From: Thioalkalivibrio sp. ALJ16
Lineage (GTDB): Bacteria; Pseudomonadota; Gammaproteobacteria; Ectothiorhodospirales; Ectothiorhodospiraceae
Direction: 5' to 3'
Length of the DNA: 64,000 nt
Assembly (NCBI RefSeq): GCF_000377345.1
Contig: NZ_KB898046.1
Coordinates: forward strand, 1 to 64,000
In this document: piece by piece, positions 25,521 through 32,783 of the stretch
How the letters are laid out: every line of letters starts with the position of its first letter
How positions within the stretch are numbered: position 1 is the stretch's first letter
Translations under genes and position numbers: made by a program
Notes under the pieces: model-generated
The model's input: the letters and a program-made list of their open reading frames with translations, nothing else
Told to the model about the DNA's origin: nothing
Databases searched by the model: none

Positions 25521-26672
25521 TCAGGCAGCGCGATTGGGGAAGAGCTTGCGGGCGGCCCCGATGCCTCGCAAATAGCGGGTCTGGCGCGCGTCGCACCGGG
25601 CCGTGATGCGAGCCGGTGTCCCCACCACGCTGCCAAATTGCCGCAGCATGCGGCTGGAGGTGCGGATGAACTGGTCGGGGTCGATTCCCAGACGTACCAG
25701 CAAGGGTGGGGTTTCGCCATCAATGAAGCCGCGCTTGTCTTCGCGGATCACGCGGCCGGTTGCCTCCACGAGCTGCAGGTAGTCCTCGAACCCAAAGGGC
25801 ACCGCTGGTTCCGTCCGGCCAGTGGCATCGAATGGCAGTAGCGGGGCGCCCGGCAGACGATTCAGGGCCCACTCGGGGTTCAGGGATTCTGCATCCTGTG
25901 GATCCGCACGCCACTGATGCCCGGCCGCCCTGGAGATTCGGTACGAGCGTCTCATGCACACTTTCGTTGAATCGGCTGCATCGATCCTCGCTGGCCCGCA
26001 GGTTCGCGGGTCGTCGTCCTTGGCCGACCTGAGGAGCCGGTCGGTCCTCTCGGCAACCGATGTGTAATCCGAACGCTCGGGCGTATCCGCGATCCCGGCC
26101 CGGATGGGGTTGAGGTCAACGTAGGCCATGGCGGTCAGCACAGCCTGCTCGTCGAGGAGCGCCTGGCTTTTGAAGCGTCCTTCCCAGAAGCGCCCTGTCA
26201 CCCCGTCTTCGGCGTTGGCTTGCCGTGCGATCGACTCGTTCAGCACGCGCATGAACCACGACAGATCAGCCAGACGCGAGCGATATGTCTCCGCCCAGGC
26301 GTCCACGAGCACGATTTCCGCTTGACCGAGCCGTTCCGCATCCGCCAGATACCGCTGCACCAGAGTGGGTCCGGAAAAGAGTTGAGTCCACCGACTCAGA
26401 ATTTCGTCGCGCCCCAGGCCCTGGACCCGCGTGTCGTCCACCCGGACCACGATGTGAAAATGGTTGCTCATCACCGCGTAGGCCGCGATGTCGATGGCGA
26501 ATACCGAAGCGAGTTGCTTGATGCGGTCGGCGATCCAGCCTCGCCGGTGTTCGAAGGAGCGGCCGGTGTGTGCATCGTGGCCGCACAGAAAGGCGCGTCG
26601 CACGCAGCGCGAGACCACGTGGTACCAGGGCGTATCGTCCAGAGAGACGAGGGTCGAGCGGGGTTGGGTCAT
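25521..26672 (-). CDS. REP-associated tyrosine transposase (RAYT, Y1_Tnp family)
   Basis: 383 residues. YHVVSRCVRRAFLCG opens the IS200-like Y1 domain. HFH at 71-73 is the HUH metal-binding motif (MSNHFHIVV) and AYVDLNPIRAG (Tyr184) is the candidate catalytic tyrosine region. A C-terminal extension of about 190 residues distinguishes it from short IS200 transposases. No IS ends flank it. RAYTs are single-copy domesticated enzymes that mobilise REP-like hairpins; here at least seven GTGGGTGTCC repeats lie within 4 kb. Confidence 0.9.
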   Translation of the reverse strand: MTQPRSTLVSLDDTPWYHVVSRCVRRAFLCGHDAHTGRSFEHRRGWIADRIKQLASVFAIDIAAYAVMSNHFHIVVRVDDTRVQGLGRDEILSRWTQLFSGPTLVQRYLADAERLGQAEIVLVDAWAETYRSRLADLSWFMRVLNESIARQANAEDGVTGRFWEGRFKSQALLDEQAVLTAMAYVDLNPIRAGIADTPERSDYTSVAERTDRLLRSAKDDDPRTCGPARIDAADSTKVCMRRSYRISRAAGHQWRADPQDAESLNPEWALNRLPGAPLLPFDATGRTEPAVPFGFEDYLQLVEATGRVIREDKRGFIDGETPPLLVRLGIDPDQFIRTSSRMLRQFGSVVGTPARITARCDARQTRYLRGIGAARKLFPNRAA

Positions 26673-26768
26673 GATGGACTCCTTCCGTGGAGTAGGCCTG
26701 CTGGAACGCTGTCCGTTGCGCTCCTGCCGATAGCATAGCCATTGTCTTGCGGGTTTTCAGGAGAACGG

Positions 26769-26832
26769 TAAGGAGGGTGGGTGTCCCAGAGGATCGGGAG
26801 TAAGGAGGGTGGGTGTCCCAGAGGATCGGGAA
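26769..26832. repeat. Tandem 32-bp repeat containing GTGGGTGTCCC
   Basis: Two head-to-tail 32-bp units (26769-26800 and 26801-26832), each starting TAAGGAGGGTGGGTGTCCCA, identical except at the last base. They lie about 100 bp upstream of the RAYT start. They also lie inside the gene-free stretch before vapC. Confidence 0.85.
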
Positions 26833-26887
26833 AGTGGGTGATTCGGCAGGCTGGTGCGGAACGCTCGGAAGGCTGGGCGGGTTCTCG

Positions 26888-27310
26888 TTACAGCAACGTC
26901 GCATTGACGCCCATGGGTTCTGCAGCGGCCATGAGCGTTTTGTCGAGAGAGCAAAGTTCCACGCCGTGGTTGTACGCAATGGCCAGGTGAAGGGCGTCCC
27001 CAGCGCGCAACCCGGAGGCATGATCGTCGGCGAAATGGGCAGCGGTGTGGTAATCGATGGATGAGACCGTCAGGGTCGAGAGCGACGATTCCCGCAACGC
27101 TGCAAATGCGCCAAGCACGGTTGCCCGTTCCCGGGGTGCCAGGATTTCCATTCGAACCTTCATGGACAAGGCCGCGGAGAACTCCGTGAGCACCCAGTCA
27201 CTGATGCATAGCGAATCGGGGCCCTGTGCCGCCAGCCAATTTTGCATATCTTCGGTACGGGGCTCGCGAGTGAGCGCCGCAACCAGGATGCTGGTGTCCA
27301 GATAGCGCAT
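26888..27310 (-). CDS. VapC-like PIN-domain toxin
   Basis: 140 residues. PIN-domain acidic residues are all in place: Asp5 (YLDTSILVAAL), Glu in LTEFSAAL, Asp in AGDALHLAIA, Asp in CSLDKTL. Predicted to be a Mg2+-dependent ribonuclease that cuts tRNA or other RNA. The start codon overlaps the antitoxin stop by one base, so the pair is translationally coupled. Confidence 0.88.
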   Translation of the reverse strand: MRYLDTSILVAALTREPRTEDMQNWLAAQGPDSLCISDWVLTEFSAALSMKVRMEILAPRERATVLGAFAALRESSLSTLTVSSIDYHTAAHFADDHASGLRAGDALHLAIAYNHGVELCSLDKTLMAAAEPMGVNATLL

Positions 27311-27552
27311 CAGTAGCGAGCATCGTCGCGGATGTGTCGCATGAAGGCCTCATCGGACCCGTGTTGCTGGGCATCCGTCACTGCACGGAGCGCATTTGCA
27401 TCAATCGGTTTTTTGGGTGCCGTGGCGCTGGAAAGGCGTACGACGGCCTTGCCTCGCTTGGTGATGAGGATGGATTCACCTGCCGCAGCGCGTTCCGCCA
27501 GTTCGCTCAGGTGGGCTTTGGCGTTCGCCAGGCTAACCGTCGGCTCGGGCAT
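27310..27552 (-). CDS. Phd/YefM-family antitoxin
   Basis: 80 residues. VSLANAKAHLSELAERAAAG then ESILITKRGKAVVRL is the Phd/YefM DNA-binding and dimerisation domain. The C-terminal tail should occupy the PIN toxin. First gene of the module, preceded by AGGAG and a perfect operator-like inverted repeat. Confidence 0.88.
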   Translation of the reverse strand: MPEPTVSLANAKAHLSELAERAAAGESILITKRGKAVVRLSSATAPKKPIDANALRAVTDAQQHGSDEAFMRHIRDDARY

Positions 27553-27564
27553 TTCGCACTCTCC

Positions 27565-27582
27565 TGACCATGTAGATGGTCA
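27565..27582. promoter_or_regulatory. Operator-like inverted repeat of the phd-vapC module
   Basis: TGACCAT-N4-ATGGTCA is a perfect 7-bp inverted repeat 13 bp before the antitoxin start, next to an AT-rich -10-like stretch (TATGATAT on the minus strand). It is the expected site for autoregulation by the antitoxin-toxin complex. Confidence 0.7.
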
Positions 27583-27750
27583 TATCATACCTTAGTTACA
27601 ACTGTCGCGGAAATGGGTTTGCGCGAGGGGCCGGGGGTGCAGACGCGGGGCTTGCGGCGGCGAATCCGGCTTATATCCGCAAGTGGGTGTCCCAGCGGAT
27701 GCCAGCGGTTGCTGTCCGCCTCCGGACGCTCACTGCCGCAGAGCCGAGCA

Positions 27751-28056
27751 TTAACGATTATTAGAAGTCGGGTTATGGTCCTTGAGCCAGTCTTTCAAAG
27801 CCGAGTCCATTCGCGTCTGCCAACCCTTTCCGGTGGCGCGGAATGCTTCCACGACGTCTGGCGACAGACGGATCGTGATGCGCTCTTTAGTCACAGGCAG
27901 AGGTGGGCGACCGACGCGTCGCAGGGCTTTCGTCTCGTCTTCGGAAGGTTCCCGGGTCTCTGAATCGGCATCGATTCCGGCCTGAATGGACGATTCCTCG
28001 TCGGAGTCGTTCAAGACGACCCGACGACCGCTACGTAGCGTTAGTGATTTCGACAT
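27751..28056 (-). CDS. brnA: BrnA-type antitoxin
   Basis: 101 residues from ATG 28056. The C-terminal ITIRLSPDVVEAFRATGKGW then QTRMDSALKDWL is the BrnA ribbon-helix-helix-like domain. The N-terminal 50 residues are acidic and longer than usual. It overlaps the 3' end of brnT by 26 nt, the usual toxin-first order of brnTA modules. Confidence 0.85.
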   Translation of the reverse strand: MSKSLTLRSGRRVVLNDSDEESSIQAGIDADSETREPSEDETKALRRVGRPPLPVTKERITIRLSPDVVEAFRATGKGWQTRMDSALKDWLKDHNPTSNNR

Positions 28057-28309
28057 AACGCGCAATCTCCCGGTTGTTGGCTTTGCGCAGGCTGATGATT
28101 CGCCGCACGGACGATCGATCGGTGAACACGACGCAATACAAGCGTTCTCCCATTAAGGCGTACCCGAGCATTCGGCGTTCGCCGTAGCTTTTCCGTCGGT
28201 CTTCCATGGCCAGGAGCGTATCCCATTCGAGCCCAAGGGCATCGCCGAGTGAGACTCCGTGTTTCGCCAGGTTCGCAGCGTCCTTGTCTGCGTCAAACTC
28301 GATCTCCAT
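28031..28309 (-). CDS. brnT: BrnT-type ribonuclease toxin
   Basis: 92 residues. The N-terminus IEFDADKDAANLAKHGVSLG and the later GERRMLGYALMGERLYCVVF and RIISLRKANNREIARY match BrnT toxins, RelE-fold ribonucleases first characterised in Brucella. A promoter-like pair lies directly upstream. Confidence 0.87.
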   Translation of the reverse strand: MEIEFDADKDAANLAKHGVSLGDALGLEWDTLLAMEDRRKSYGERRMLGYALMGERLYCVVFTDRSSVRRIISLRKANNREIARYVEITNAT

Positions 28310-28315
28310 AGAATT

Positions 28316-28344
28316 ACTGTATGCACAGGAACTGGTGAATGCAA
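28316..28344 (-). promoter_or_regulatory. Candidate promoter of brnTA
   Basis: On the minus strand TTGCAT, a 17-bp spacer and TACAGT precede brnT by only 6 nt, so the transcript would be nearly leaderless. Moderate match to sigma-70. Confidence 0.45.
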
Positions 28345-28520
28345 TTGGCGGGTTGGGTCAGCCGCGGACCCTCGGGCAATCCCGGTCGTTGGCAAGCCAT
28401 AACGCGCCACGGCGAAAACACCGGGGATGGCTAGTGGCCCTGGGGGGAAGGAGCGGACTGGGAATGCGTGCGGAGCCCCGCGCCAATTGGTTGTGTCGCT
28501 GGTGTCGGTGAATCCGGCTT

Positions 28521-28612
28521 ATGACAAAGTGGGTGTCCCGGAGAGTGGCTGCGAAAACAACGTGAGTGTCCCGAAGGATGCCCCATGACAAAGTGGGTGT
28601 CCCGGAGAGTGG
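28521..28612. repeat. Direct repeats with GTGGGTGTCCC
   Basis: Two identical 28-bp copies (28521-28548 and 28585-28612), beginning ATGACAAAGTGGGTGTCCCG, flank a third weaker unit (GTGAGTGTCCC at 28563). The preceding GAATCCGGCTTAT is also found before the unit at 27683. They abut the truncated transposase gene. Confidence 0.85.
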
Positions 28613-28616
28613 GTGC

Positions 28617-29165
28617 CGCTTACCACCACGGGAGCCACGACCTCTGGCATCGACCGAAGCTCCGAACGCGTGCTGGTCAGCGGACTTTATGTCGGATGCG
28701 CTGTGGGACGGACGGCGCTTTCGCACCTTCAACGTCGTAGATGACTTCAACCGGGAAGCGCTGGCGGTGGAGATCGATCTGAATCTGCCCGCACCCCGTG
28801 TGATCCGGGTGCTGGAGCGTATTGCGGCCTGGCGGGGCTATCCCCAGCAACTCCGCCTCGACAATGGTCCCGAGTTCGTCTCGGCCGCGATCGCCGACTG
28901 GGCCGAGCAGCGGGGCGTGGAACTGAGCTTCATCCAGCCGGGCAAGCCCATGCAGAACGGGTTCATCGAACGGTTCAACGGCAGCTACCGCCGAGGGGTC
29001 CTGGACCTCTACGTCTTCCGAACGCTGACCGAAGTCCGGGAACACACCGAGCAGTGGCTGCAGGACTACAACGAAACCATCCCCCACGACTCGCTGGGGG
29101 ATCTCACGCCGGTCGAATACCGGCAGCTACACCACCCGGAAACCTCTAGTTATGCGTGGACCTAA
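28617..29165 (+). pseudogene. IS3-family transposase OrfB remnant
   Basis: About 182 residues equal to the C-terminal catalytic part of IS407-type OrfB: PNACWSADFMSDALWDGRRF (first Asp), LRLDNGPEFVS (second Asp), GKPMQNGFIERFNGSYR (Glu). The DDE triad is intact, but OrfA, the N-terminal half of OrfB and both IS ends are missing. The left break coincides with a GTGGGTGTCCC repeat unit. Confidence 0.85.
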
Positions 29166-29212
29166 TCCGGGGAAGTGGACAGGAAAAGTCGGTACGGTTC
29201 ACAATGAACCAG

Positions 29213-29240
29213 AAAAAAGCCCCGGCGCAAGGCCGGGGCT
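29213..29240 (-). terminator. Intrinsic terminator of pilA
   Basis: On the minus strand AGCCCCGGC-CTTGC-GCCGGGGCT is followed by six T, about 50 nt after the pilin stop codon. A GTGGGTGTC unit (29251) lies between stop codon and terminator. Confidence 0.88.
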
Positions 29241-29286
29241 ACAGTGCTAAGTGGGTGTCTTTACCCTATGTTTTTTTGGACCTGAC

Positions 29287-29769
29287 TTAGTTAAGGCGGC
29301 ATCCACCGGGGAGCAGGTTATCGGCGGGGGCGTCTGCGCCTTCCGCCCATTCGCAACCCCAGCCTTCAATGCGATCGATGGTGTCATCGACATCAATAAT
29401 CTCATCCCCCGCAGTGTTGACGGGACCAATAAGCATGGTGGCGCCCGAAATTGGGTTGGCAACACCAGCAGTTCCGAACACCACGGTAATCAGGCCGTCT
29501 TCATCGACGTCGACTGTGGCTACGTAGCGGCCAGCCAGATCCGTGTTGGTTTCCACGATATTGTCGAGGTTGTCGACCTGGCCCAATGCGACGCGTTCGG
29601 CAATGTCTGCCCGGAGTCCTGCTGTGACGGAAAGAGCCTCAGAGGCCTGTGCTCGGGCTGTATAGTCCTGGTAGGCAGGAATCGCAATCGCCGCCAGAAT
29701 CCCGATAATCGCCACAACGATCATCAGCTCGATAAGCGTAAAGCCCTTTTGGGCGGTCTTCTTCTGCAT
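29287..29769 (-). CDS. pilA: Type IV major pilin (PilA-like)
   Basis: 160 residues from ATG 29769, which has GGGAG upstream. Class III leader of nine residues ending in Gly (MQKKTAQKG), cleavage before Phe, Glu at +5, and the hydrophobic helix [20 protein letters not shown]. The C-terminal Cys pair (GCEW and GGCRLN) forms the expected D-region disulfide. Subunit of type IV pili. No pilus assembly gene is adjacent; its neighbours are TA modules and repeats. A sigma-54 promoter and its own terminator make it a single-gene unit. Confidence 0.92.
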   Translation of the reverse strand: MQKKTAQKGFTLIELMIVVAIIGILAAIAIPAYQDYTARAQASEALSVTAGLRADIAERVALGQVDNLDNIVETNTDLAGRYVATVDVDEDGLITVVFGTAGVANPISGATMLIGPVNTAGDEIIDVDDTIDRIEGWGCEWAEGADAPADNLLPGGCRLN

Positions 29770-29839
29770 GGTCGTACTCCCTTGTGTGATGAAAGCGGGG
29801 CCGGCGGCCCGGCCGCCCGAAGGCAGCTGTCTGGATATT

Positions 29840-29855
29840 AGCAATGGGTGTGCCA
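29840..29855 (-). promoter_or_regulatory. Sigma-54 promoter of pilA
   Basis: Minus-strand TGGCAC-N5-TTGCT matches the -24/-12 consensus exactly at GG and GC, about 71 bp before the pilA start. Sigma-54 control through PilR is usual for pilA. Confidence 0.85.
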
Positions 29856-30003
29856 GGAAGGCGAGCCTTTTCGGAAATGCGTTGGGGGCGCGGTTGCAGG
29901 GCCGTCATGGGACGGTTTCGGTGGGAGGGATGTGACACAACTGACAAAAATGGTCACCTAGGGTGACGTCGGTGGTCAGGTGGCCTGGGGTTTGGGTCGG
30001 GGT

Positions 30004-30042
30004 GGGAGATCCCGGCTCTTCGCTGCGCTGCGGCCGGGATGA
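30004..30042 (+). repeat. Hairpin repeat GATCCCGGCTCTTCGC, copy 2
   Basis: GGGAGATCCCGGCTCTTCGC with a CCGGGATGAC right arm, nearly identical to the copy at 25370. Confidence 0.65.
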
Positions 30043-30107
30043 CTGGGGCGTGGTATGACGGGGAGCGGGCTGCGGCTGGGGCGTTGCTGGTGTCGCGCTT
30101 TGGCGGG

Positions 30108-30134
30108 GGCTTCGCGGGCAAGGCGGCTCCTACA
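30108..30134 (-). repeat. REP element (inverse orientation)
   Basis: GGCTTCGCGGGCAAGGCGGC then TCCTACA is a REP-consensus copy read from the opposite strand, with a slightly altered loop. Confidence 0.7.
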
Positions 30135-30181
30135 GGGTGGACAAGGCTCTGCGCGACAAGTGGATTGGGTGCGGGTGCAGT

Positions 30182-30604
30182 TCAGCGCTGGGTGAGGAGA
30201 TCGGCGGGGCGGAGGATGCAGATGCTGTGGAACGGATCGAGATCGAGCAGGTCGCCGTCTCCGGTGACGATGGCATGGGCCTCGCCGTGGATGGCGACTT
30301 CGAGGAATTTGTCGTCTTTCGGGTCACGACAGGCCGTGATCGGGGTGGTAATCGTAACGAACCGTGCAATGCCACCCAGCAGGCGGATGAACTGCTGTCG
30401 CTCCGCTTGACTGATGTAGGGATCGAATTTGGGGCGCGAGAGAACCTGGACGAGCTCGTCGAGGGTGGCCTCCGAGACCAGGAGGATGCCCCGGTCGAGT
30501 GCGTGGTCAACGGCCCGCGCAGCGGGGCCGGATGGAACCAGGAGGCGGCTGACGAGCAGGTTGGTGTCCAGTACCCATCGGCGCTGCCGCTTGGACTCAG
30601 TCAT
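30182..30604 (-). CDS. PIN-family toxin (COG1569-like)
   Basis: 140 residues. VLDTNLLVSRLL, ATLDELVQVLSRPKFD, CRDPKDDKFLEVA and VTGDGDLLDLDPFHSI contain the four PIN acidic positions. The RDPKDDKFLE motif is typical of the PIN_3 subgroup of putative toxins. The gene overlaps the upstream antitoxin by 8 nt. Confidence 0.87.
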   Translation of the reverse strand: MTESKRQRRWVLDTNLLVSRLLVPSGPAARAVDHALDRGILLVSEATLDELVQVLSRPKFDPYISQAERQQFIRLLGGIARFVTITTPITACRDPKDDKFLEVAIHGEAHAIVTGDGDLLDLDPFHSICILRPADLLTQR

Positions 30605-30845
30605 CCGCGAGCAGTTGGTCGAGCTTTTCCTGGGTCAGGCCGGCCGCTTCGGCCTTGCCACCGATCTGGTCGCAGAACCGGCGGAACTCATTCACGTTCA
30701 GGTGGACCAGGCGCTCGTATTCTTCGGGCGAAAGGACCACGGCCACATCGCGTTTCTGGCGCTGGATGATGACGGGCTCCTTGCGCGCGGATTCGATGAC
30801 GGCTGCCAGGCCCTGCTTGGCTTCGCTTGCGCTGACGGTACGCAT
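30597..30845 (-). CDS. Phd/YefM-family antitoxin
   Basis: 82 residues, starting MRTVSASEAKQGLAAVIESA with KEPVIIQRQKRDVAVVLSPE, the Phd/YefM N-terminal domain. C-terminal helix (EAAGLTQEKLDQLLADD) probably binds the PIN toxin. Confidence 0.87.
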   Translation of the reverse strand: MRTVSASEAKQGLAAVIESARKEPVIIQRQKRDVAVVLSPEEYERLVHLNVNEFRRFCDQIGGKAEAAGLTQEKLDQLLADD

Positions 30846-30868
30846 GCCGGTTCCTTTCTGTCTATTAG

Positions 30869-30881
30869 GTACAGATTGTAC
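30869..30881. promoter_or_regulatory. Operator-like inverted repeat upstream of the PIN module
   Basis: GTACA-GAT-TGTAC is a perfect inverted repeat 24 bp before the antitoxin start, in an AT-rich stretch. A likely autoregulatory site. Confidence 0.55.
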
Positions 30882-31043
30882 AAAATAGTTAGGGGTGGCG
30901 CTATCGCCGGCGGTATCGGGTTCAGGCGGTCGGTTCGTGGATTGGACCGCTGATGTGTGTCTCGGGGGCTATTGCCGATTTGGTCGTTGTTCCGGGTGGT
31001 CCTCGGTGGTGGTCCGGTATGCGGTGGGTTTCGCTCATCGGTG

Positions 31044-31080
31044 GAGAGTCCGGTTCTTTGCTTCGCTGCGGCCGGGATGG
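31044..31080 (+). repeat. Hairpin repeat GATCCCGGCTCTTCGC, diverged copy 3
   Basis: GAGAGTCCGGTTCTTTGCTT then CGCTGCGGCCGGGAT is a mutated copy of the repeat at 25370 and 30004. It is part of the gene-free stretch 30846-31413, which consists mostly of repeats. Confidence 0.5.
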
Positions 31081-31194
31081 CGGTGGGGTGCCGGTATGAG
31101 GAGGGGCAGCCTTGGCTCGTCGGGGGCCTGGTGGGGTGGTGCTTGAGAGCGGTAACGAGGGGGTGGCGCGGTGCGGGTGTCATACTTTGGCGAG

Positions 31195-31221
31195 GGCTTC
31201 GCGGGCAAGCCCGCTCCCACG
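31195..31221 (-). repeat. REP element
   Basis: GGCTTCGCGGGCAAGCCCGC then TCCCACG, near-consensus copy in inverse orientation. Confidence 0.8.
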
Positions 31222-31314
31222 AAGGGCGCTCGCCCATGGCTCTGCCTCCCCAGAGGTCGTTTGTACAGGGGCTTCTTCTACGGTGGTGCGGTGCTGGTAT
31301 CGCGCTCTGGCAGG

Positions 31315-31390
31315 GGCTTCGCGGGCAAGCCCGCTCCCACAAAGCCTGCTCCCACAAGGGCGGCTCCCACAAGGGCGGCTCCCGCAGGGG
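31315..31390 (-). repeat. REP element followed by three partial tail copies
   Basis: A consensus REP (31315-31341) is followed by three shortened units of the type GCYTGCTCCCACAAGG / GCGGCTCCCACAAGG spaced 15 nt apart, up to 31390. The partial units look like slipped duplications of the REP tail, adjacent to the 3' end of mgtE. Confidence 0.8.
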
Positions 31391-31413
31391 CTGCGGGTAA
31401 CAGCCCGTTGGGG

Positions 31414-32772
31414 TTAGAGGCCGAGGACGGCGACGGCGACGCCGAAGTAGATCAGGATGCCGACGATGTCGATTACGGAGGTGATCAGCGGGGCGCTGGC
31501 CACGGCCGGGTCGATGCCGAAGCGGGTCAGGGCGAACGGCAGGAGCATGCCGAACAGCGAGCCGAAGACAATCACGAAGAACATGCCCAGGGCGATGGCG
31601 TTGGCGACCTCGACGGTGCCCAGCCAGTTGCCGGAGACCCAGATGGCGGCGGCGAGGGTGACGCCCAGCGCGGTGGCGACCAGCACTTCCTTGCCGCCGA
31701 GGCGCCACCAGTCGCGTAGTTGTATGTCGTTCACCGCGAGTGATCGCACGACCAGTGTTGCGGCCTGGGCCCCGGCGTTGCCGCCGGAGGCGATGACCAT
31801 GGGCAGGAAGAAGACCAGCGCGACCACGGCCTCGATCGCGGCCTCGTAGTAGCCGATGGCGATGCCGGCGAAGATGTTGACCGCGACCAGGATCAGGAGC
31901 CAGCCGATGCGCTTGCGGTAGAGCAGGCTCATGCTGGCGTCGCGCAGGGAGAGCACCATGTCGCCGACTGCCGCCATGCGGTGGAAGTCCTCGGTGGTCT
32001 CGGCGCGCAGCACGTCCATCACGTCGTCGACGGTAATGATGCCGAGCAGGTGGCCGTTGTCGTCGACCACGGGGAGGACGTCGAGGTCGTAATGCCCGAT
32101 GCGGTGGGCGGCCTCTTCGCGGTCTTCCTCCGCCGCGATGCTCACGACATCGGTATGCATGCGCTCGCGCACGCTGATGGTGGGTCGCGACAGCAGCAGC
32201 TCTTTCAGACGCACCCAGCCGAGCAGTTCGCCCTCCGGCGTGGTCACGAAGATGGTGTTGACCGTTTCCGCGAGTGCGTGGCGGTCGCGCAGGTGATCCA
32301 TGGCCTCGGCCACGGACCAGTCCGGCTGGACGGTGGCGTATTCCGGTGTCATCAGGCGCCCGGCACTTTCCTCCGGGTAGCCGAGCAGCGTTTCGAGTGC
32401 CTCCTGGTCGTCGTCCGGCAGGGACTCGAGCAGGGATTCGGCGTGCTCGTCGCGCAATCCTTCGAGGACCGAGGCGGCGTCGTCGTAGGACAGCGCGGAC
32501 ATCAGCTGGCTCGCATGGTCTTCGTCGAGCGCATGCAGCACGCGCGTCTGGTGATCGGGCTCCAGGTGGGCGTACACCTCGGCGGAGCAGGCCACGTCGA
32601 GGCGGCGGAAGAAGTCCAGCATCCGGTCTTCCGGCAGCGCCTCCAGCGCATCCGAGAGGTCGGCGCTGGCATGGGCATCGCAAAGACCACGCAGCGCGTC
32701 ATCCGTGGGCTGGTTCAGCGCGGTCTTGAGCGTATCCGGCAGGGTCTGGATGTCGTCGTCGGTCGGGCTCAT
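31414..32772 (-). CDS. mgtE: MgtE magnesium transporter (first of tandem pair)
   Basis: 452 residues. N-domain of acidic helical repeats (about 20-130), CBS pair (about 140-260; VVDDNGHLLGIITVDDVMDV), plug helix and five membrane helices. The selectivity region AIASGGNAGAQAATLVVRSL-like segment (VIASGGNAGAQAATLVVRSL) is intact. Mg2+ channel gated by cytosolic Mg2+ through the N and CBS domains. Located 11 nt downstream of a paralogue on the same strand, so likely co-transcribed. Confidence 0.93.
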   Translation of the reverse strand: MSPTDDDIQTLPDTLKTALNQPTDDALRGLCDAHASADLSDALEALPEDRMLDFFRRLDVACSAEVYAHLEPDHQTRVLHALDEDHASQLMSALSYDDAASVLEGLRDEHAESLLESLPDDDQEALETLLGYPEESAGRLMTPEYATVQPDWSVAEAMDHLRDRHALAETVNTIFVTTPEGELLGWVRLKELLLSRPTISVRERMHTDVVSIAAEEDREEAAHRIGHYDLDVLPVVDDNGHLLGIITVDDVMDVLRAETTEDFHRMAAVGDMVLSLRDASMSLLYRKRIGWLLILVAVNIFAGIAIGYYEAAIEAVVALVFFLPMVIASGGNAGAQAATLVVRSLAVNDIQLRDWWRLGGKEVLVATALGVTLAAAIWVSGNWLGTVEVANAIALGMFFVIVFGSLFGMLLPFALTRFGIDPAVASAPLITSVIDIVGILIYFGVAVAVLGL

Positions 32773-32783
32773 CGGTCAGTCCC

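Noticed and set aside
26769-26832. CRISPR-like array
   Set aside because: Only two contiguous units with no spacers, and the motif is dispersed elsewhere in the region; no cas genes.
28317-28328. LexA box (CTGTATGCACAG) before brnT
   Set aside because: The spacing between CTGT and ACAG is 4 instead of 8.
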